Under the pieces are notes generated by a model, which searched no databases, was not told the DNA's origin, and saw nothing but the letters and a program-made list of their open reading frames with translations. From KBS50 sp042434095 (GTDB taxonomy: Bacteria > Actinomycetota > Actinomycetes > Mycobacteriales > Micromonosporaceae): a stretch of 64,000 nucleotides of DNA. Shown piece after piece: positions 32,386 through 41,348 of the stretch (the stretch's first letter is position 1; each line of letters opens with the position of its first letter). The position numbers and the translations under genes are program-made. The stretch lies in NCBI RefSeq assembly GCF_042434095.1, contig NZ_JBHLUE010000011.1, positions 678,513 to 742,512 on the forward strand, given 5' to 3'.

Positions 32386-32958
32386 TCAGTGGGTCGCGGC
32401 CCAGTCGCCCGGCGTCACCCGGATCGGGAAGGGCTGCTCGATCACCATGCTGTCGGCGCCGCCGACCGAGGCGAGCGGCCGGTAGTGGCCGGCCGCGGTC
32501 AGCCGGTAGAGGTGCGCCACCGGGCCGCGGTCGCCGCGTTCGATCCGCCAGTACGCCTCGATGCCGGCCTCCGCGTACAGGCCCGGCTTGGTGAGGCGGT
32601 CGTGCCGACGGCTGCCCGGCGACTCCACCTCGACGACCAGCGCGACGTGGGGCTGCTCTATCCACATGCCGTCCGGTGGAGCGCCCGGCCGGAGCACTGT
32701 GATGTCCGGGGCGAGCAGGGTCCCCGGGCTGAGCCGGACGCCGGCCTCTCGGATGATCCGCCAGCCGGGCGGCGCGGCAGAGCGTAGCGCCAACCGAATC
32801 TCGTCAGCCAACTCGTGATGCCCGTACCCGGCCGGAGGGGTCACGTGCAGGCTCCCGTCGATGATCTCGTAGCGGTTCCCGTCTCGAGGCAGGTCGAGCA
32901 GGTCCCGCTCGCGCCAACCCCGCTCGGGTGGCCGCCATTCGTAGCTCGGTTGAGCCAT
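32386..32958 (-). CDS. Uma2-family putative endonuclease
   Basis: A 190-residue protein of the Uma2/DUF820 family, which has a PD-(D/E)XK nuclease fold. Landmarks: DGNRYEIIDGSLHVTPPAGYGHHELA, LLAPDITVLR (catalytic Asp 85), VALVVEVESPGSRRHDRLTKPGLYAEAGIEAYW (Glu 110 and Lys 124). These proteins are numerous in actinobacteria and cyanobacteria; the biological role is unclear, and many are thought to derive from mobile elements. The ATG at 32958 has GGGAGG 8 bases upstream, better than the GTG at 32967. Confidence 0.88.
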   Translation of the reverse strand: MAQPSYEWRPPERGWRERDLLDLPRDGNRYEIIDGSLHVTPPAGYGHHELADEIRLALRSAAPPGWRIIREAGVRLSPGTLLAPDITVLRPGAPPDGMWIEQPHVALVVEVESPGSRRHDRLTKPGLYAEAGIEAYWRIERGDRGPVAHLYRLTAAGHYRPLASVGGADSMVIEQPFPIRVTPGDWAATH

Positions 32959-33051
32959 CACGTTCACCTCCCGCCCTCACGATAACGGCCCGGGCCGCAC
33001 GGGGTTACGCCCCGCACGGCCCGGGCCGGCATCGGTCTCGCTCAACACCCG

Positions 33052-35625
33052 TCAGGCGCTCCGCGCGTCCCGCTCGCGGGCCCGCAGCGCGCGCAGCACG
33101 CCGTCCCGGCCCTCGGCCACCAGCCGGCGCAGCCCGGCCGGGTGACCGGTCGCGGCCAGCCAGGTGTCGGTGGCCGCCACGGTGTCCTCGCCGACGTGGT
33201 ACGCCGGGTAGGCCAGCTGGGCGAACTCCTGCGCCGGCTCGCTGTCCCGGCGCGCCCAGACGGCGTCCGCCTCGCCGAAGAACCGCTCGACGTACGGTGC
33301 GGTCAACTCGACCTGCGCCGGGTGGTGGAAGCCCTGCAGCAGAGACCGGTTGCGCCAGTTCGGCAGCGCCTCCTCGCCGGTCAGTTCCCGCCACACCCGG
33401 GCCTTGTTCTCGGCGGTCGGGATCAGCGCCCGGGCCGTGGCGGCCTCCCGCTCGCCGCTGGCCGTCCGGTCGCCGGCCAGCTCGGCATCGATCTCGTCGG
33501 CGCCGGCCACCCCGGCCGCGGCCAGCGCCTGCAGCACGATCCAGCGCAGCTCGGTGTCGATGGTCAACCCGGCCGGGACGTCGGTGCCGGCCAGCCAGCC
33601 GCGCAGGATGGCCAGATCGCCGTCCGAGCGGGCGGCCGAGGCGAACGCGCGGGCCCAGCCCAGCTGCAGGCCGCTGCCGGGCTCGGCCGCCCGCAGCGTG
33701 GCGTACGCGGTCCGAGCCAGCGCGGCCCAGCCCTCCGGCGCCCAGGCCGGGTCGGCGTACATGGTCAGGGTGGCGGCGACCTGGCGCAGGGTGGGCGTGA
33801 CCAGGTTGATGTCGGTCTCCCGGGGCAGGCCGGCGAGCACCAGCGCCACGTAGTCCCGGGGGGCCAGCTCGGCGTCGCGCACCATGTCCCAGGCGGCCGT
33901 CCAGCACAGCGCCCGGGCCAACGACGCCTCGAAGCCGGCAATGTGCTCGACCACGTTGGCCATCGACCGCTCGTCCAGCCGCAGCTTGGTGTACGTCAGG
34001 TCGTCGTCGTTGAGCAGCAGGACGTCCGGCGCGGCCGTCCCGGCCAGCTCGGCCAGCTCGGTGGTCTCGCCCGCGACGTCGACCTCGATCCGGTCGCGCC
34101 GGACCAGCCGGCCCTCGCCGCTCAGGTCGTACAGGCCGACGCCGATCCGGTGGGTACGCAGCGTGGGGTGGTCGCCGGGCGCCTCCTGGCGGACGACCAC
34201 CCGCTCGTACCGGCCGTCGGTGCCGACCGTGACCTCCGGCCGCAGCGTGTTGACCTGCGCGGTCTCCAGCCACTGCGCGGCGAACTTGCGCAGCTCGCGA
34301 CCGGAGGCCGCCTCCAGCTCGGTGAGCAGGTCGTCGAAGGTGGCGTTGCCCCAGGCGTGCTTGCCGAAGTAGCTGCGCAGCCCGGCGAGGAACGGGTCGA
34401 TCCCGACGTACGCGACGAGCTGCTTGAGCACGCTGGCGCCCTTGGCGTACGTGATGCCGTCGAAGTTGACCTCGACGGCCTCCATGTCCGGCATCTCGCA
34501 GTAGACGGGGTGCGTCGAGGAGAGCTGGTCCTGCCGGTAGCCCCAGTTCTTCCGGACGGCCAGGAACGTCGTCCAGGCGTCGGTGAACCGGGTGGCGTGC
34601 GCGTTGGCCCAGTGGCTCGCCCACTCGGCGAACGACTCGTTCAGCCACAGGTCGTTCCACCACCGCATGGTGACCAGGTCGCCGAACCACATGTGCGCGA
34701 GCTCGTGCAGGATCGTGTTGGCCCGCTGCTCGTACTCGTAGTCGGTGACCTGCGACCGGAAGATGTAGATGGCCTCGGCGTGCGTGACGCAGCCGAAGTT
34801 CTCCATCGCGCCGGCGTTGAAGTCGGGCACCCAGAGCTGGTCGTACTTGGGCAGCGGGTAACGCACCCCGAACTTCTCGTGGAAGAAGTCGAAGCCCTGG
34901 CGGGTGATCAGGAACAGGTCGTCGGCGTCCATGTGCTCGGCCATCGAGGCCCGGCAGTACACGCCCAGGTCGATCCCGTCGTGCGTCTCGCGCACCTCGT
35001 GGTACGGGCCCGCGCAGAGCGCGGTGATGTAGGTGCTCATCCGGGCCGACTCGGCGAAGTGGACGGTCTTCGCGTCCTCGCCAGCCGGCTCCTCCCGCTC
35101 GACCGGCATGTTCGACACGACCCGCCAGTGCGCCGGCACGGTCGCGTGCCAGGTGAACACGCTCTTCAGGTCGGGCTGGTCGAAGCATGCGAACACCCGC
35201 TGGGCGTCGTTGGTCTCGAACTGGCTGTAGAGGTAGGTCTCCCCGTCCACCGGGTCGACGCTGCGGTGCAGGCCCTGACCGCTGCCCGAGTACGCGAAGT
35301 CCGCCTCGACGACCAGCGTGTTCTCCGCGGCCAGCCCGGTCAGCGCGAGCCCGCCCTCCGGCGTCCAGCCGGCATCGTCCACGTCCGTGCCGTTCAGCGT
35401 CACGCGGCGAACCGCGGCGGCCGCCAGGTCGATGAAGGTCTCGGCACCCGGCTCGGCGCACCGGAACCGGACGGTGGTGGTCCCGGGGAAGGTGGCGCCG
35501 CCGGCCGCCTGGACGGCATTGGACAGATCGAGGTCGATGTCGTAGCTGACCACATCGAGCAGGCGCGCCCGCTCGGTGGCCTCGACCTGGGTCAGGTTAT
35601 GCACTCCCGGCACGTGAGTCTCCAT
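33052..35625 (-). CDS. pepN: aminopeptidase N (M1 family)
   Basis: An 857-residue M1 zinc aminopeptidase removing N-terminal residues from peptides in the cytosol. The exopeptidase motif GAMEN is at 272-276, the zinc site HELAH at 307-311 with the third ligand Glu 330 in WLNESFAEW, and the transition-state Tyr is expected in the following domain. The C-terminal ERAP1-like helical domain completes the usual length (about 850 residues in actinobacteria). The ATG at 35625 precedes METHVPGVHNLTQVEA, the usual N-terminus. It is divergent from the nitroreductase homologue, as I recall for mycobacterial Rv2467/Rv2466c. Confidence 0.95.
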   Translation of the reverse strand: METHVPGVHNLTQVEATERARLLDVVSYDIDLDLSNAVQAAGGATFPGTTTVRFRCAEPGAETFIDLAAAAVRRVTLNGTDVDDAGWTPEGGLALTGLAAENTLVVEADFAYSGSGQGLHRSVDPVDGETYLYSQFETNDAQRVFACFDQPDLKSVFTWHATVPAHWRVVSNMPVEREEPAGEDAKTVHFAESARMSTYITALCAGPYHEVRETHDGIDLGVYCRASMAEHMDADDLFLITRQGFDFFHEKFGVRYPLPKYDQLWVPDFNAGAMENFGCVTHAEAIYIFRSQVTDYEYEQRANTILHELAHMWFGDLVTMRWWNDLWLNESFAEWASHWANAHATRFTDAWTTFLAVRKNWGYRQDQLSSTHPVYCEMPDMEAVEVNFDGITYAKGASVLKQLVAYVGIDPFLAGLRSYFGKHAWGNATFDDLLTELEAASGRELRKFAAQWLETAQVNTLRPEVTVGTDGRYERVVVRQEAPGDHPTLRTHRIGVGLYDLSGEGRLVRRDRIEVDVAGETTELAELAGTAAPDVLLLNDDDLTYTKLRLDERSMANVVEHIAGFEASLARALCWTAAWDMVRDAELAPRDYVALVLAGLPRETDINLVTPTLRQVAATLTMYADPAWAPEGWAALARTAYATLRAAEPGSGLQLGWARAFASAARSDGDLAILRGWLAGTDVPAGLTIDTELRWIVLQALAAAGVAGADEIDAELAGDRTASGEREAATARALIPTAENKARVWRELTGEEALPNWRNRSLLQGFHHPAQVELTAPYVERFFGEADAVWARRDSEPAQEFAQLAYPAYHVGEDTVAATDTWLAATGHPAGLRRLVAEGRDGVLRALRARERDARSA

Positions 35626-35848
35626 CCGTATCGCTCGATCAACCGGACACCGGCGTCCGGCGACCCCCCGACCGCGGCCGGCGGTGTGCGGCGGCGGCCC
35701 TGTTGGAGTCTCGCACGAGCCGCGACCGGTACGTGGCCGAGGTCACGGGCGGGTTCCGGGAGCGGATCCCCGCCGGCGGGGCGATGATCGCTGCAGAGGT
35801 GCGCGCCGCGCCGGCGCGCCAGCGATCTCACCGCCGGAAGGGGTTGTC

Positions 35849-36472
35849 GTGACCGAGCGCGCAACCGTAGACATGTGGTTCGACCCGATCTGCCCGTGGG
35901 CGTGGCTGACCTCGCGCTGGCTGCTGGAGGTCGAGCAGGTGCGGCCGGTACGGGTGGACTTTCACGTGATGAGCCTGTCGGTGCTCAACGAGGGCCGGGA
36001 CCTGCCGGAGGAATACCGGGAGATGCTCGACACCGGCTGGGCGCCGGTGCGCATCTGCATCGCCGCCGAGCAGCGGTACGGCACCGACAAGCTGCGTGAC
36101 CTGTACACCGCGCTGGGCACCCGGATCCACCCCGGCGGCCAGGAGCGGGGCCCGGACCTCTACGCCGCGGCGCTCGCCGAGGCCGGCCTGGATCCCGACC
36201 TGGTCAAGGCCGGGGAGAGCACGGAGTACGACGAGGCCCTCCGGGCCAGCCACAACGCCGGGATGAAGCCGGTGGGCACCGACGTGGGCACGCCGGTCAT
36301 CCACGCACCCGGTCCGGAGGGCCGGCCGGTGGCGTTCTTCGGCCCGGTCATCACGCCCGCGCCCAGGGGCGAGGCGGCCGGCCGGCTCTGGGACGGCGTT
36401 CTGCTGGTGTCGGCTACGCCCGGCTTCTACGAGCTCAAGCGCTCCCGCGAGCAGGGCCCGATCTTCGACTGA
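35849..36472 (+). CDS. mycothiol-dependent nitroreductase-like DsbA-fold protein (Rv2466c type)
   Basis: A 207-residue thioredoxin/DsbA-fold oxidoreductase. WFDPICPWAWLTSRWLLEV, VDFHVMSLSVLNEGRDLPEEYRE, HNAGMKPVGTDVGTPVIH and FFGPVITPAPRGEAAGRLWDG match the Rv2466c family. In the M. tuberculosis protein the active site is CPWC, whereas here it is CPWA (Cys 15, Ala 18), so it would rely on mycothiol as resolving thiol. Function is probably redox repair or reduction of electrophiles. The GTG at 35849 was chosen because MTERATVDMWFDP is the standard start. A repeat element begins 3 bases after the stop. Confidence 0.88.
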   Translation: MTERATVDMWFDPICPWAWLTSRWLLEVEQVRPVRVDFHVMSLSVLNEGRDLPEEYREMLDTGWAPVRICIAAEQRYGTDKLRDLYTALGTRIHPGGQERGPDLYAAALAEAGLDPDLVKAGESTEYDEALRASHNAGMKPVGTDVGTPVIHAPGPEGRPVAFFGPVITPAPRGEAAGRLWDGVLLVSATPGFYELKRSREQGPIFD

Positions 36473-36474
36473 GG

Positions 36475-36527
36475 TAAGGAAGGGCCCCTTGTTATCGCTT
36501 TTTGTATAGGAAGGGGCCCTTCCTAAC
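36475..36527. repeat. GGGCCC-armed repeat element, copy B
   Basis: AGGAAGGGCCCCTT at the left and its complement AAGGGGCCCTTCCT at the right form a 14-bp stem around a loop GTTATCGCTTTTTGTATAGG. It starts 3 bases after the nitroreductase stop. This copy has the most perfect hairpin of the three and could terminate transcription. Confidence 0.9.
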
Positions 36528-36647
36528 ACTCGGCGGGCGTTCGCCCGGTGGATTGCCGGAAACCCACCCGACGCCGTGGCGGGAGTCGATATCGTGACGC
36601 TGTCTGGGCGTGGCGGCCGATCGCGCCGCGCGGGCGTGCGGGAGCTT

Positions 36648-36713
36648 CGACCCCGCTCGTACTGGAGGCGTGCGGGGCCTCGACCCCGCCCGTACTGGAG
36701 GCGTCGCATGGCC
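36648..36713 (+). repeat. 33-bp tandem duplication carrying a ribosome-binding site
   Basis: CGACCCCGC(T/C)CGTACTGGAGG-type units at 36648-36680 and 36681-36713 are nearly identical. The GGAG of the second copy is the Shine-Dalgarno of the small gene starting at 36708; the first copy repeats it without a start codon. Confidence 0.85.
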
Positions 36714-36977
36714 AAGCACCGCCGCGGATCCGCCGAAGAGCCGGCGGGGCGGATCGGGGACGAGGTCGACCGCAATCTCGGCGGGGAGTACTGGTCGGTG
36801 GACGACTGCGCCTGGACCATGCTCAACCCGACCCTGCCGGAAAATCTGGTGGACCTGCTGGCTCCGCCCATCGTGGTGGGGGCCGTCCCGCTGACCGGGC
36901 CGGCCGCCGGCCGCGCCGGCGTACCGGGGCGTGGACACCCGCGGGGTGTCCGCGAACACCGGGGCCGGCGCCGGTAG
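36708..36977 (+). CDS. small hypothetical protein
   Basis: An 89-residue protein. The first 65 residues (MAKHRRGSAEEPAGRIGDEVDRNLGGEYWSVDDCAWTMLNP region) look genuinely coding, with a mix of charged and aromatic residues; the last 25 are Gly/Arg/Pro-rich and may be read-through into a spacer. No family is recognised. It ends 11 bases before the DUF1015 gene and could be co-expressed with it. Confidence 0.5.
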   Translation: MAKHRRGSAEEPAGRIGDEVDRNLGGEYWSVDDCAWTMLNPTLPENLVDLLAPPIVVGAVPLTGPAAGRAGVPGRGHPRGVREHRGRRR

Positions 36978-36988
36978 CGTTTCGGGGC

Positions 36989-38182
36989 ATGACGGTCGTA
37001 CACCCGATCAAGCGGGCCTGGATCACCACGGGCGGCACCGGCGCGCAGAACTACGACGAGTTCGCCGACGATGCCGAGATCACCGCCATCATCGAGGCGA
37101 ACCCGCACAGCGCCCTGGCCATCGAGATGCCGCACCGGGCCCCGGAGACCGTCGGCCGGTCGTTCACCGAGGCGCTGCCGGCGGCCGCGCACCGGTTGGC
37201 CGAGGCCAAGGCCGACGGCAGCTACACGCCGGCCGAGGATGTCGTGGCGCTGTACCGGATCAGCTCGGCCGTCGAGGAGCCGGCGTACGGGCTGTTCGCC
37301 ATGGTGGACACCGCGGAGATCTCCACCAGCGCCGCCGAGCCGGGCCTGGTGATCCGCAACGAGGACGTGTTCGTCGAGAAGGTACGCGAGCGAGTGGCGC
37401 TGGCCGACGCGGTGGGGCACCTGCTCTCCCCGGTGCTGCTGCTGCAGACCGGCTCGGGCGCCCGGCTGCACGGCGCGCTCGCGGCGGCCACCGAGTCGGC
37501 CGGCGCGCCCGCGGCCACCGACGTCGACCAGGCCGGACGTACCCATGCCATCTGGCTGCTCGGGCCGGGCCCGGCGCAGGACGAGCTGCTGGACCTGGCC
37601 GGCGGCGGCGAGCTGGTGGTCGCGGACGGCAACCACCGCAGCCTGGCCGCGCAGACCGGCGGGCTCGCCCGGTTCCTCGCGGTGGTCACCACGCCGGCCT
37701 CGGTGTCGATCCAGCCCTACAACCGCCTCGTGAGCGAGCTGACCGTGCGGCCCGACGAGCTGCTGGACCGGCTGCGCGCGGCCGGCGCCCGGGTCGCCGA
37801 GGTTGACGCCGCTCCCGCGGTGCCCGCCCCCGGCGAGCCGGTGCGGATCCACCTGGCCGGCCGGACGTACGAGGTGGGCCTGCCGGCCGGCGCCGGTTCG
37901 GCGGTGGAGAACCTCGACCACGCGCTGGTGGAGCGGGTCCTGCTGCGCGAGGCGTTGGGGCTCGACCCGGGCGACAAGCGGATCACGTACGTGGGCGGCG
38001 ACTATCCGGCGAGCTGGCTGGCCGCCGAGGTGGAGGCCGGCCGGGCCGAGCTGGCGATCCTGATCGCGCCGGTCACGGTGGACGACTTCGTGACGGTCAA
38101 CCTGGACCGGCGGAAGATGCCCCGGAAGAGCACCTGGTTCACGCCGAAGGCGCGCGGCGGGCTGGTGCTGGCCGAGATCTGA
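36989..38182 (+). CDS. DUF1015 family protein
   Basis: A 397-residue member of the DUF1015 (HI0933-unrelated, often 'SpoOJ-like' annotated) family. Recognisable are VHPIKRAWITTGGTGAQNYDEFADDAEI, ALYRISSAVEEPAYGLFAMVDTAEI, EDVFVEKVRERV, the core VVADGNHRSLAAQ (family DGNHR/DGHHR motif), and TYVGGDYPASWLAAEVEAGRAELAILIAPVTVDDFVTVNLDRRKMPRKSTWFTPK at the end. The function is not established. The ATG at 36989 gives the standard N-terminus. rpiB follows 56 bases downstream on the same strand. Confidence 0.85.
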   Translation: MTVVHPIKRAWITTGGTGAQNYDEFADDAEITAIIEANPHSALAIEMPHRAPETVGRSFTEALPAAAHRLAEAKADGSYTPAEDVVALYRISSAVEEPAYGLFAMVDTAEISTSAAEPGLVIRNEDVFVEKVRERVALADAVGHLLSPVLLLQTGSGARLHGALAAATESAGAPAATDVDQAGRTHAIWLLGPGPAQDELLDLAGGGELVVADGNHRSLAAQTGGLARFLAVVTTPASVSIQPYNRLVSELTVRPDELLDRLRAAGARVAEVDAAPAVPAPGEPVRIHLAGRTYEVGLPAGAGSAVENLDHALVERVLLREALGLDPGDKRITYVGGDYPASWLAAEVEAGRAELAILIAPVTVDDFVTVNLDRRKMPRKSTWFTPKARGGLVLAEI

Positions 38183-38238
38183 CGCCCTCGGCGAACCCGC
38201 GGTACGGGGTCGCCGCGCCGGCTGACAGACTGCGCGGT

Positions 38239-38706
38239 ATGCGCGTCTACCTGGGCAGTGATCATGCCGGCTTCGAGCTGAAAGTGCACCTGGCAAACCA
38301 CCTCGGGACCTCCGGCTACGACGTGGTGGACGTCGGACCGCACGCCTTCGACCCGGACGACGACTACCCGACGTACTGCCTGCACACCGGCGCCCGGGTG
38401 GTGGCCGACCCGGGCAGCCTGGCCGTGGTGATCGGTGGCTCCGGCAACGGCGAGCAGATCTCCGCCAACAAGGTTGCCGGGGTCCGGGCCGCGCTCGCGT
38501 GGAGCACGGAGACCGCGCAGCTGGCCCGCCAGCACAACGACGCGAACGTGGTGGCCATCGGGGCGCGGCAGCACACCCTCGACGAGGCCGCCCGGATCGT
38601 CGAGGCGTTCCTCAGCACGCCGTTCTCGCAGGACGAGCGGCACGCGCGCCGGATCGCCCAGGTGGGGGAGTACGAGCAGACCCGGGAACTCCCGCCGCTG
38701 CCGTGA
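38239..38706 (+). CDS. rpiB: ribose-5-phosphate isomerase B
   Basis: A 155-residue RpiB/LacAB-family sugar-phosphate isomerase interconverting ribose 5-phosphate and ribulose 5-phosphate in the pentose phosphate pathway. Motifs are YLGSDHAGFELK, YPTYCLHTGARVV, GGSGNGEQISANKVAGVRAALAWS (phosphate-binding loop with the Glu used as base in actinobacterial enzymes) and ARQHNDANVVAIGARQHT. The Cys base of the enteric enzyme is replaced by Ser, as in M. tuberculosis RpiB. gnd, the pathway's oxidative step, lies 4 kb downstream. Confidence 0.95.
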   Translation: MRVYLGSDHAGFELKVHLANHLGTSGYDVVDVGPHAFDPDDDYPTYCLHTGARVVADPGSLAVVIGGSGNGEQISANKVAGVRAALAWSTETAQLARQHNDANVVAIGARQHTLDEAARIVEAFLSTPFSQDERHARRIAQVGEYEQTRELPPLP

Positions 38707-38735
38707 GCTAGCGCCCGGCTTCGGCGGCGTCCGGC

Positions 38736-39134
38736 TCAGCGGGTGTGCCGGGGCAGGTCCTCCCGGGGCACCCAGTTGCGCCGGACGATGACGAGCTCGG
38801 CCTCGGCCTCGGCGAGCTGCTCGCCGGTGGGCCGGGCGGCGTCCCGGGCCCGCAGGGCCGCCCCGACGCCGACCTGGGAGGAACCGGAGCCGACCAGACC
38901 GCGCAGCCCGCGCTCGGCGTCCCGATCCTCCGCCGCGCCGCCACCGCGGCGCCGGGCGGTCGGCTCGGGCGGCTGCGGGTCCTGCACGGCCGCCGTGACC
39001 GCCGAGGGCCCGTCCGGCTCGGCCGGCAACCCGTCCGTACCGGCGCCGACCCCGGCGTCGGCCGGTCCAGCGGCCGGCGCGCCCGCCTCGGAGGCGTGCC
39101 GGTGCCGGCGTCGCCGACGCTCCACGTCCGCCAT
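38736..39134 (-). CDS. hypothetical charged protein
   Basis: A 132-residue protein opening with an Arg/His-rich stretch (MADVERRRRRHRHASEAG), a Pro/Ala-rich middle and a C-terminal helix ending in ELVIVRRNWVPREDLPRHTR, which looks folded. No domain is recognised; nucleic-acid binding by the basic N-terminus is possible. It is convergent with rpiB (30-base gap) and divergent from a membrane protein gene. Confidence 0.6.
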   Translation of the reverse strand: MADVERRRRRHRHASEAGAPAAGPADAGVGAGTDGLPAEPDGPSAVTAAVQDPQPPEPTARRRGGGAAEDRDAERGLRGLVGSGSSQVGVGAALRARDAARPTGEQLAEAEAELVIVRRNWVPREDLPRHTR

Positions 39135-39251
39135 GCTCCCGACCGTACCCCGGGCCCACCCTCGGTGCGGTCGCCGCCCGCTTTGCCGGGTCGTTACCCT
39201 CGAAAGCGGGACGGGCGACGGGGGTCGGGCCGCTCCCGATGGGGAGGAACA

Positions 39252-39788
39252 ATGTCGGATCAGTTCCAGCCGTGGGCCGAGCGGACCGTGGAGATGCCGC
39301 CGGACCAGGCGGAACAGCACGAGTTCCGCCGGGGGGTGGCCCCGGTGGGCGCTCGGCGCACACCGCGGACCGAGAGCTTCCCGACGGTCTCGCAGGAGCC
39401 GACCGGCACGGGCTGGCCCGGCGAGGATGCGCAGCAGACCCGCCAGCCCCTCGGGTACCACCTGGCCCAGCTGCGCCGCGGCGGCGAGTGGAGCACCGCC
39501 GGCGGCCTGTTCGCCTTCGTCTGCTGGGGTGTCTGGGCGATTTCCTCCCGCGGCGACCTGACCAGCCCGGTCGCGGCCTTCGTGCTGACGCTGTTCGTCG
39601 CGGTCGGCCTCTTCGCGCTGGCCCGGGTGCTCGGCCGGATCGTCTGGGAGCGGCAGCTGCACCGGCCGCGCCGCACGGCCCGGGGGGCACACCTGGTCAC
39701 CGGGCTCTTCCTGGCCGGCGTCGGCATCGCCTACCTGCGGCAGACCGACTGGGTGATGTCGGCCTGGCACTGGCTGCTCGGCCCCTGA
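39252..39788 (+). CDS. hypothetical three-helix membrane protein
   Basis: A 178-residue protein with a 75-residue cytoplasmic acidic/Pro-rich N-terminus followed by three predicted transmembrane helices (about 81-98, 104-128, 147-163) and a short tail (RQTDWVMSAWHWLLGP). GGGGAGGAACA precedes the ATG. No family is recognised. Its last 58 bases overlap, in antisense, the end of the polysaccharide deacetylase gene. Confidence 0.75.
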   Translation: MSDQFQPWAERTVEMPPDQAEQHEFRRGVAPVGARRTPRTESFPTVSQEPTGTGWPGEDAQQTRQPLGYHLAQLRRGGEWSTAGGLFAFVCWGVWAISSRGDLTSPVAAFVLTLFVAVGLFALARVLGRIVWERQLHRPRRTARGAHLVTGLFLAGVGIAYLRQTDWVMSAWHWLLGP

Positions 39789-40537
39789 GGCCCGGTGAGC
39801 CCGTGCTCGGCCAGCGGCCCGACCCGCCAACCGCGCTCGGCGCAGCCGGCCAGCAGCTCCGGCAGCGCCCCCAGGGCGGCCCGCCAGGCCCCCGGCGCGG
39901 ACGCGCAGTCCGAGTCGTGCAGCAGCACGGTCCCGCCGCCGGCCAGGCCGGCGCGTACGGTCGCCAGCACCGTCCGGGGGTCGGCCTCGGCCGTCCAGTC
40001 CCGGCCCCAGCAGGTCCAGAGCACCGAGGTGAGGCCGAGCCGCCGCGCGGCCAGCCAGCCCGGGCCGGTCAGCACCCCGTACGGCGGTCGGTGGTATCGC
40101 GGCCGCACGCCGGTGGCCGCGGTGATGACCGCCACGGCCCGGGCCAGCTCCCGGTACGTCGCCGCGGGGTCGCGGAGCAGCAGGTTGCGATGCGACCAGC
40201 CGTGCACCCCCACCTCGTGCCCGGCCGCCACCAGCTCGCGGGCCAGCGTCGGCGCGCGCGGCACCATGCCGCCGAGCAGGAAGAAGGTGGCCCGCACCCG
40301 GTGAGCCGCCAGCACCTCCAGGAACAGCGGGGTGGAGGCCGGATCGGGACCGTCGTCGAAGGTCAGCGCCACATGGTCCGGCGCGCCGACGCCGGACAGC
40401 GCGGGAAACCAGCGCAGCCGCACCGTGGGCAGCACGGTGGCCGCCGGCAGCGCATGCAACAGCCCGCCGGCCAGCGCGAGCAGCCCGGCCCGGCGGGCGG
40501 CGCCGACGGGTCGATGATCCCAGCGGTACGTACGCAT
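39731..40537 (-). CDS. polysaccharide deacetylase (NodB/CE4 family)
   Basis: A 268-residue secreted or membrane-tethered CE4 esterase removing N- or O-acetyl groups from glycans, probably cell wall. The N-terminal hydrophobic stretch (GLLALAGGLLHALPAATVLP) acts as signal/anchor. The catalytic motifs are TFDDGPD (59-65, base Asp 61 and metal Asp 62), HGWSHRN (metal His pair), and RYHRPPYG (groove Arg), with HDSD near the end. Length is typical. It is convergent with the membrane protein gene and overlaps it by 58 bases. Confidence 0.92.
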   Translation of the reverse strand: MRTYRWDHRPVGAARRAGLLALAGGLLHALPAATVLPTVRLRWFPALSGVGAPDHVALTFDDGPDPASTPLFLEVLAAHRVRATFFLLGGMVPRAPTLARELVAAGHEVGVHGWSHRNLLLRDPAATYRELARAVAVITAATGVRPRYHRPPYGVLTGPGWLAARRLGLTSVLWTCWGRDWTAEADPRTVLATVRAGLAGGGTVLLHDSDCASAPGAWRAALGALPELLAGCAERGWRVGPLAEHGLTGPQGPSSQCQADITQSVCRR

Positions 40538-40624
40538 TCGCTCGTTATACCCGATCCGGCCGGTCAATCGCCCCGACGGCCTCCTTCGGTACGCCCCGAA
40601 GCGTTCCGGCCGTAGGTTGGCGGC

Positions 40625-41326
40625 ATGGGCGTGGAGGTCGACGTTGCCCGGGCGGCCCGGCTGATCGCCGAGCCGGCCCGGGCGGCGATGCTGGAGGCAC
40701 TGTTGTCCGGGGTGGCGCTGTCGGCGGGGGAGCTGGCCCGGGCGGCCGGGGTGAGCGCGGCGACGGCCAGCGAACATCTGAGCCGGTTGGTGGCCGGCGG
40801 CCTGGTCGAGGTCCACCGCACCGGGCGGCACCGCTATCACCGGCTCGCCGCCCCGGAGGTGGCGCACGCCCTCGAGGCGCTCGCGTTGATCAGCCCCGCC
40901 CGGCCGGTCAGCTCGTTGCGCCGGGCCCGCGCCGACACGGCGCTCCGGTACGTCCGTTCCTGCTACGACCACCTCGCCGGCCGGCTCGGCACGGCGTTGC
41001 ACGACGGCCTGGTCGCCGACGGTTCGCTGGCGGTGGGCGGGGACGGTTACCTGCTCACCGACGCCGGCCAGCGCCGGCTGGTGGCCGTCGGCGTCGATGT
41101 GGTCGCGGCCCGCGCGGCCCGCCGGGCGTTCGCCCGGAGCTGCCTGGACTTCACCGAACGCCGCCCGCACCTCGCCGGCGCGCTCGGCGCCGCGCTCCGC
41201 CAACTGTGCCTGGACCGTGGCTGGCTGGTCCGGCGGGCGGCGGGGCACCGCGCCCTGCGGCTGACCGACACCGGCCGGCGGGACCTGCCCGCGGCCTTCG
41301 CCATCGACCTCCCACCCCCCGACTGA
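40625..41326 (+). CDS. ArsR-family winged-helix regulator
   Basis: A 233-residue regulator. The N-terminal 90 residues are an ArsR-type winged helix (LIAEPARAAMLEALLSGVALSAGELARAAGVSAATASEHLSRLVAGGLVEVHRTGRHRYHRLA). The C-terminal extension (about 95-230; RYVRSCYDHLAGRLGTALHDGLVADG ... RRPHLAGALGAAL) matches the long subgroup often annotated as ArsR with no metal-binding Cys. The ligand is unknown. It is divergent from the deacetylase gene (87-base gap), and the pair may be co-regulated. Confidence 0.88.
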   Translation: MGVEVDVARAARLIAEPARAAMLEALLSGVALSAGELARAAGVSAATASEHLSRLVAGGLVEVHRTGRHRYHRLAAPEVAHALEALALISPARPVSSLRRARADTALRYVRSCYDHLAGRLGTALHDGLVADGSLAVGGDGYLLTDAGQRRLVAVGVDVVAARAARRAFARSCLDFTERRPHLAGALGAALRQLCLDRGWLVRRAAGHRALRLTDTGRRDLPAAFAIDLPPPD

Positions 41327-41348
41327 CCCCCGCCTCACCCCTACCGTC

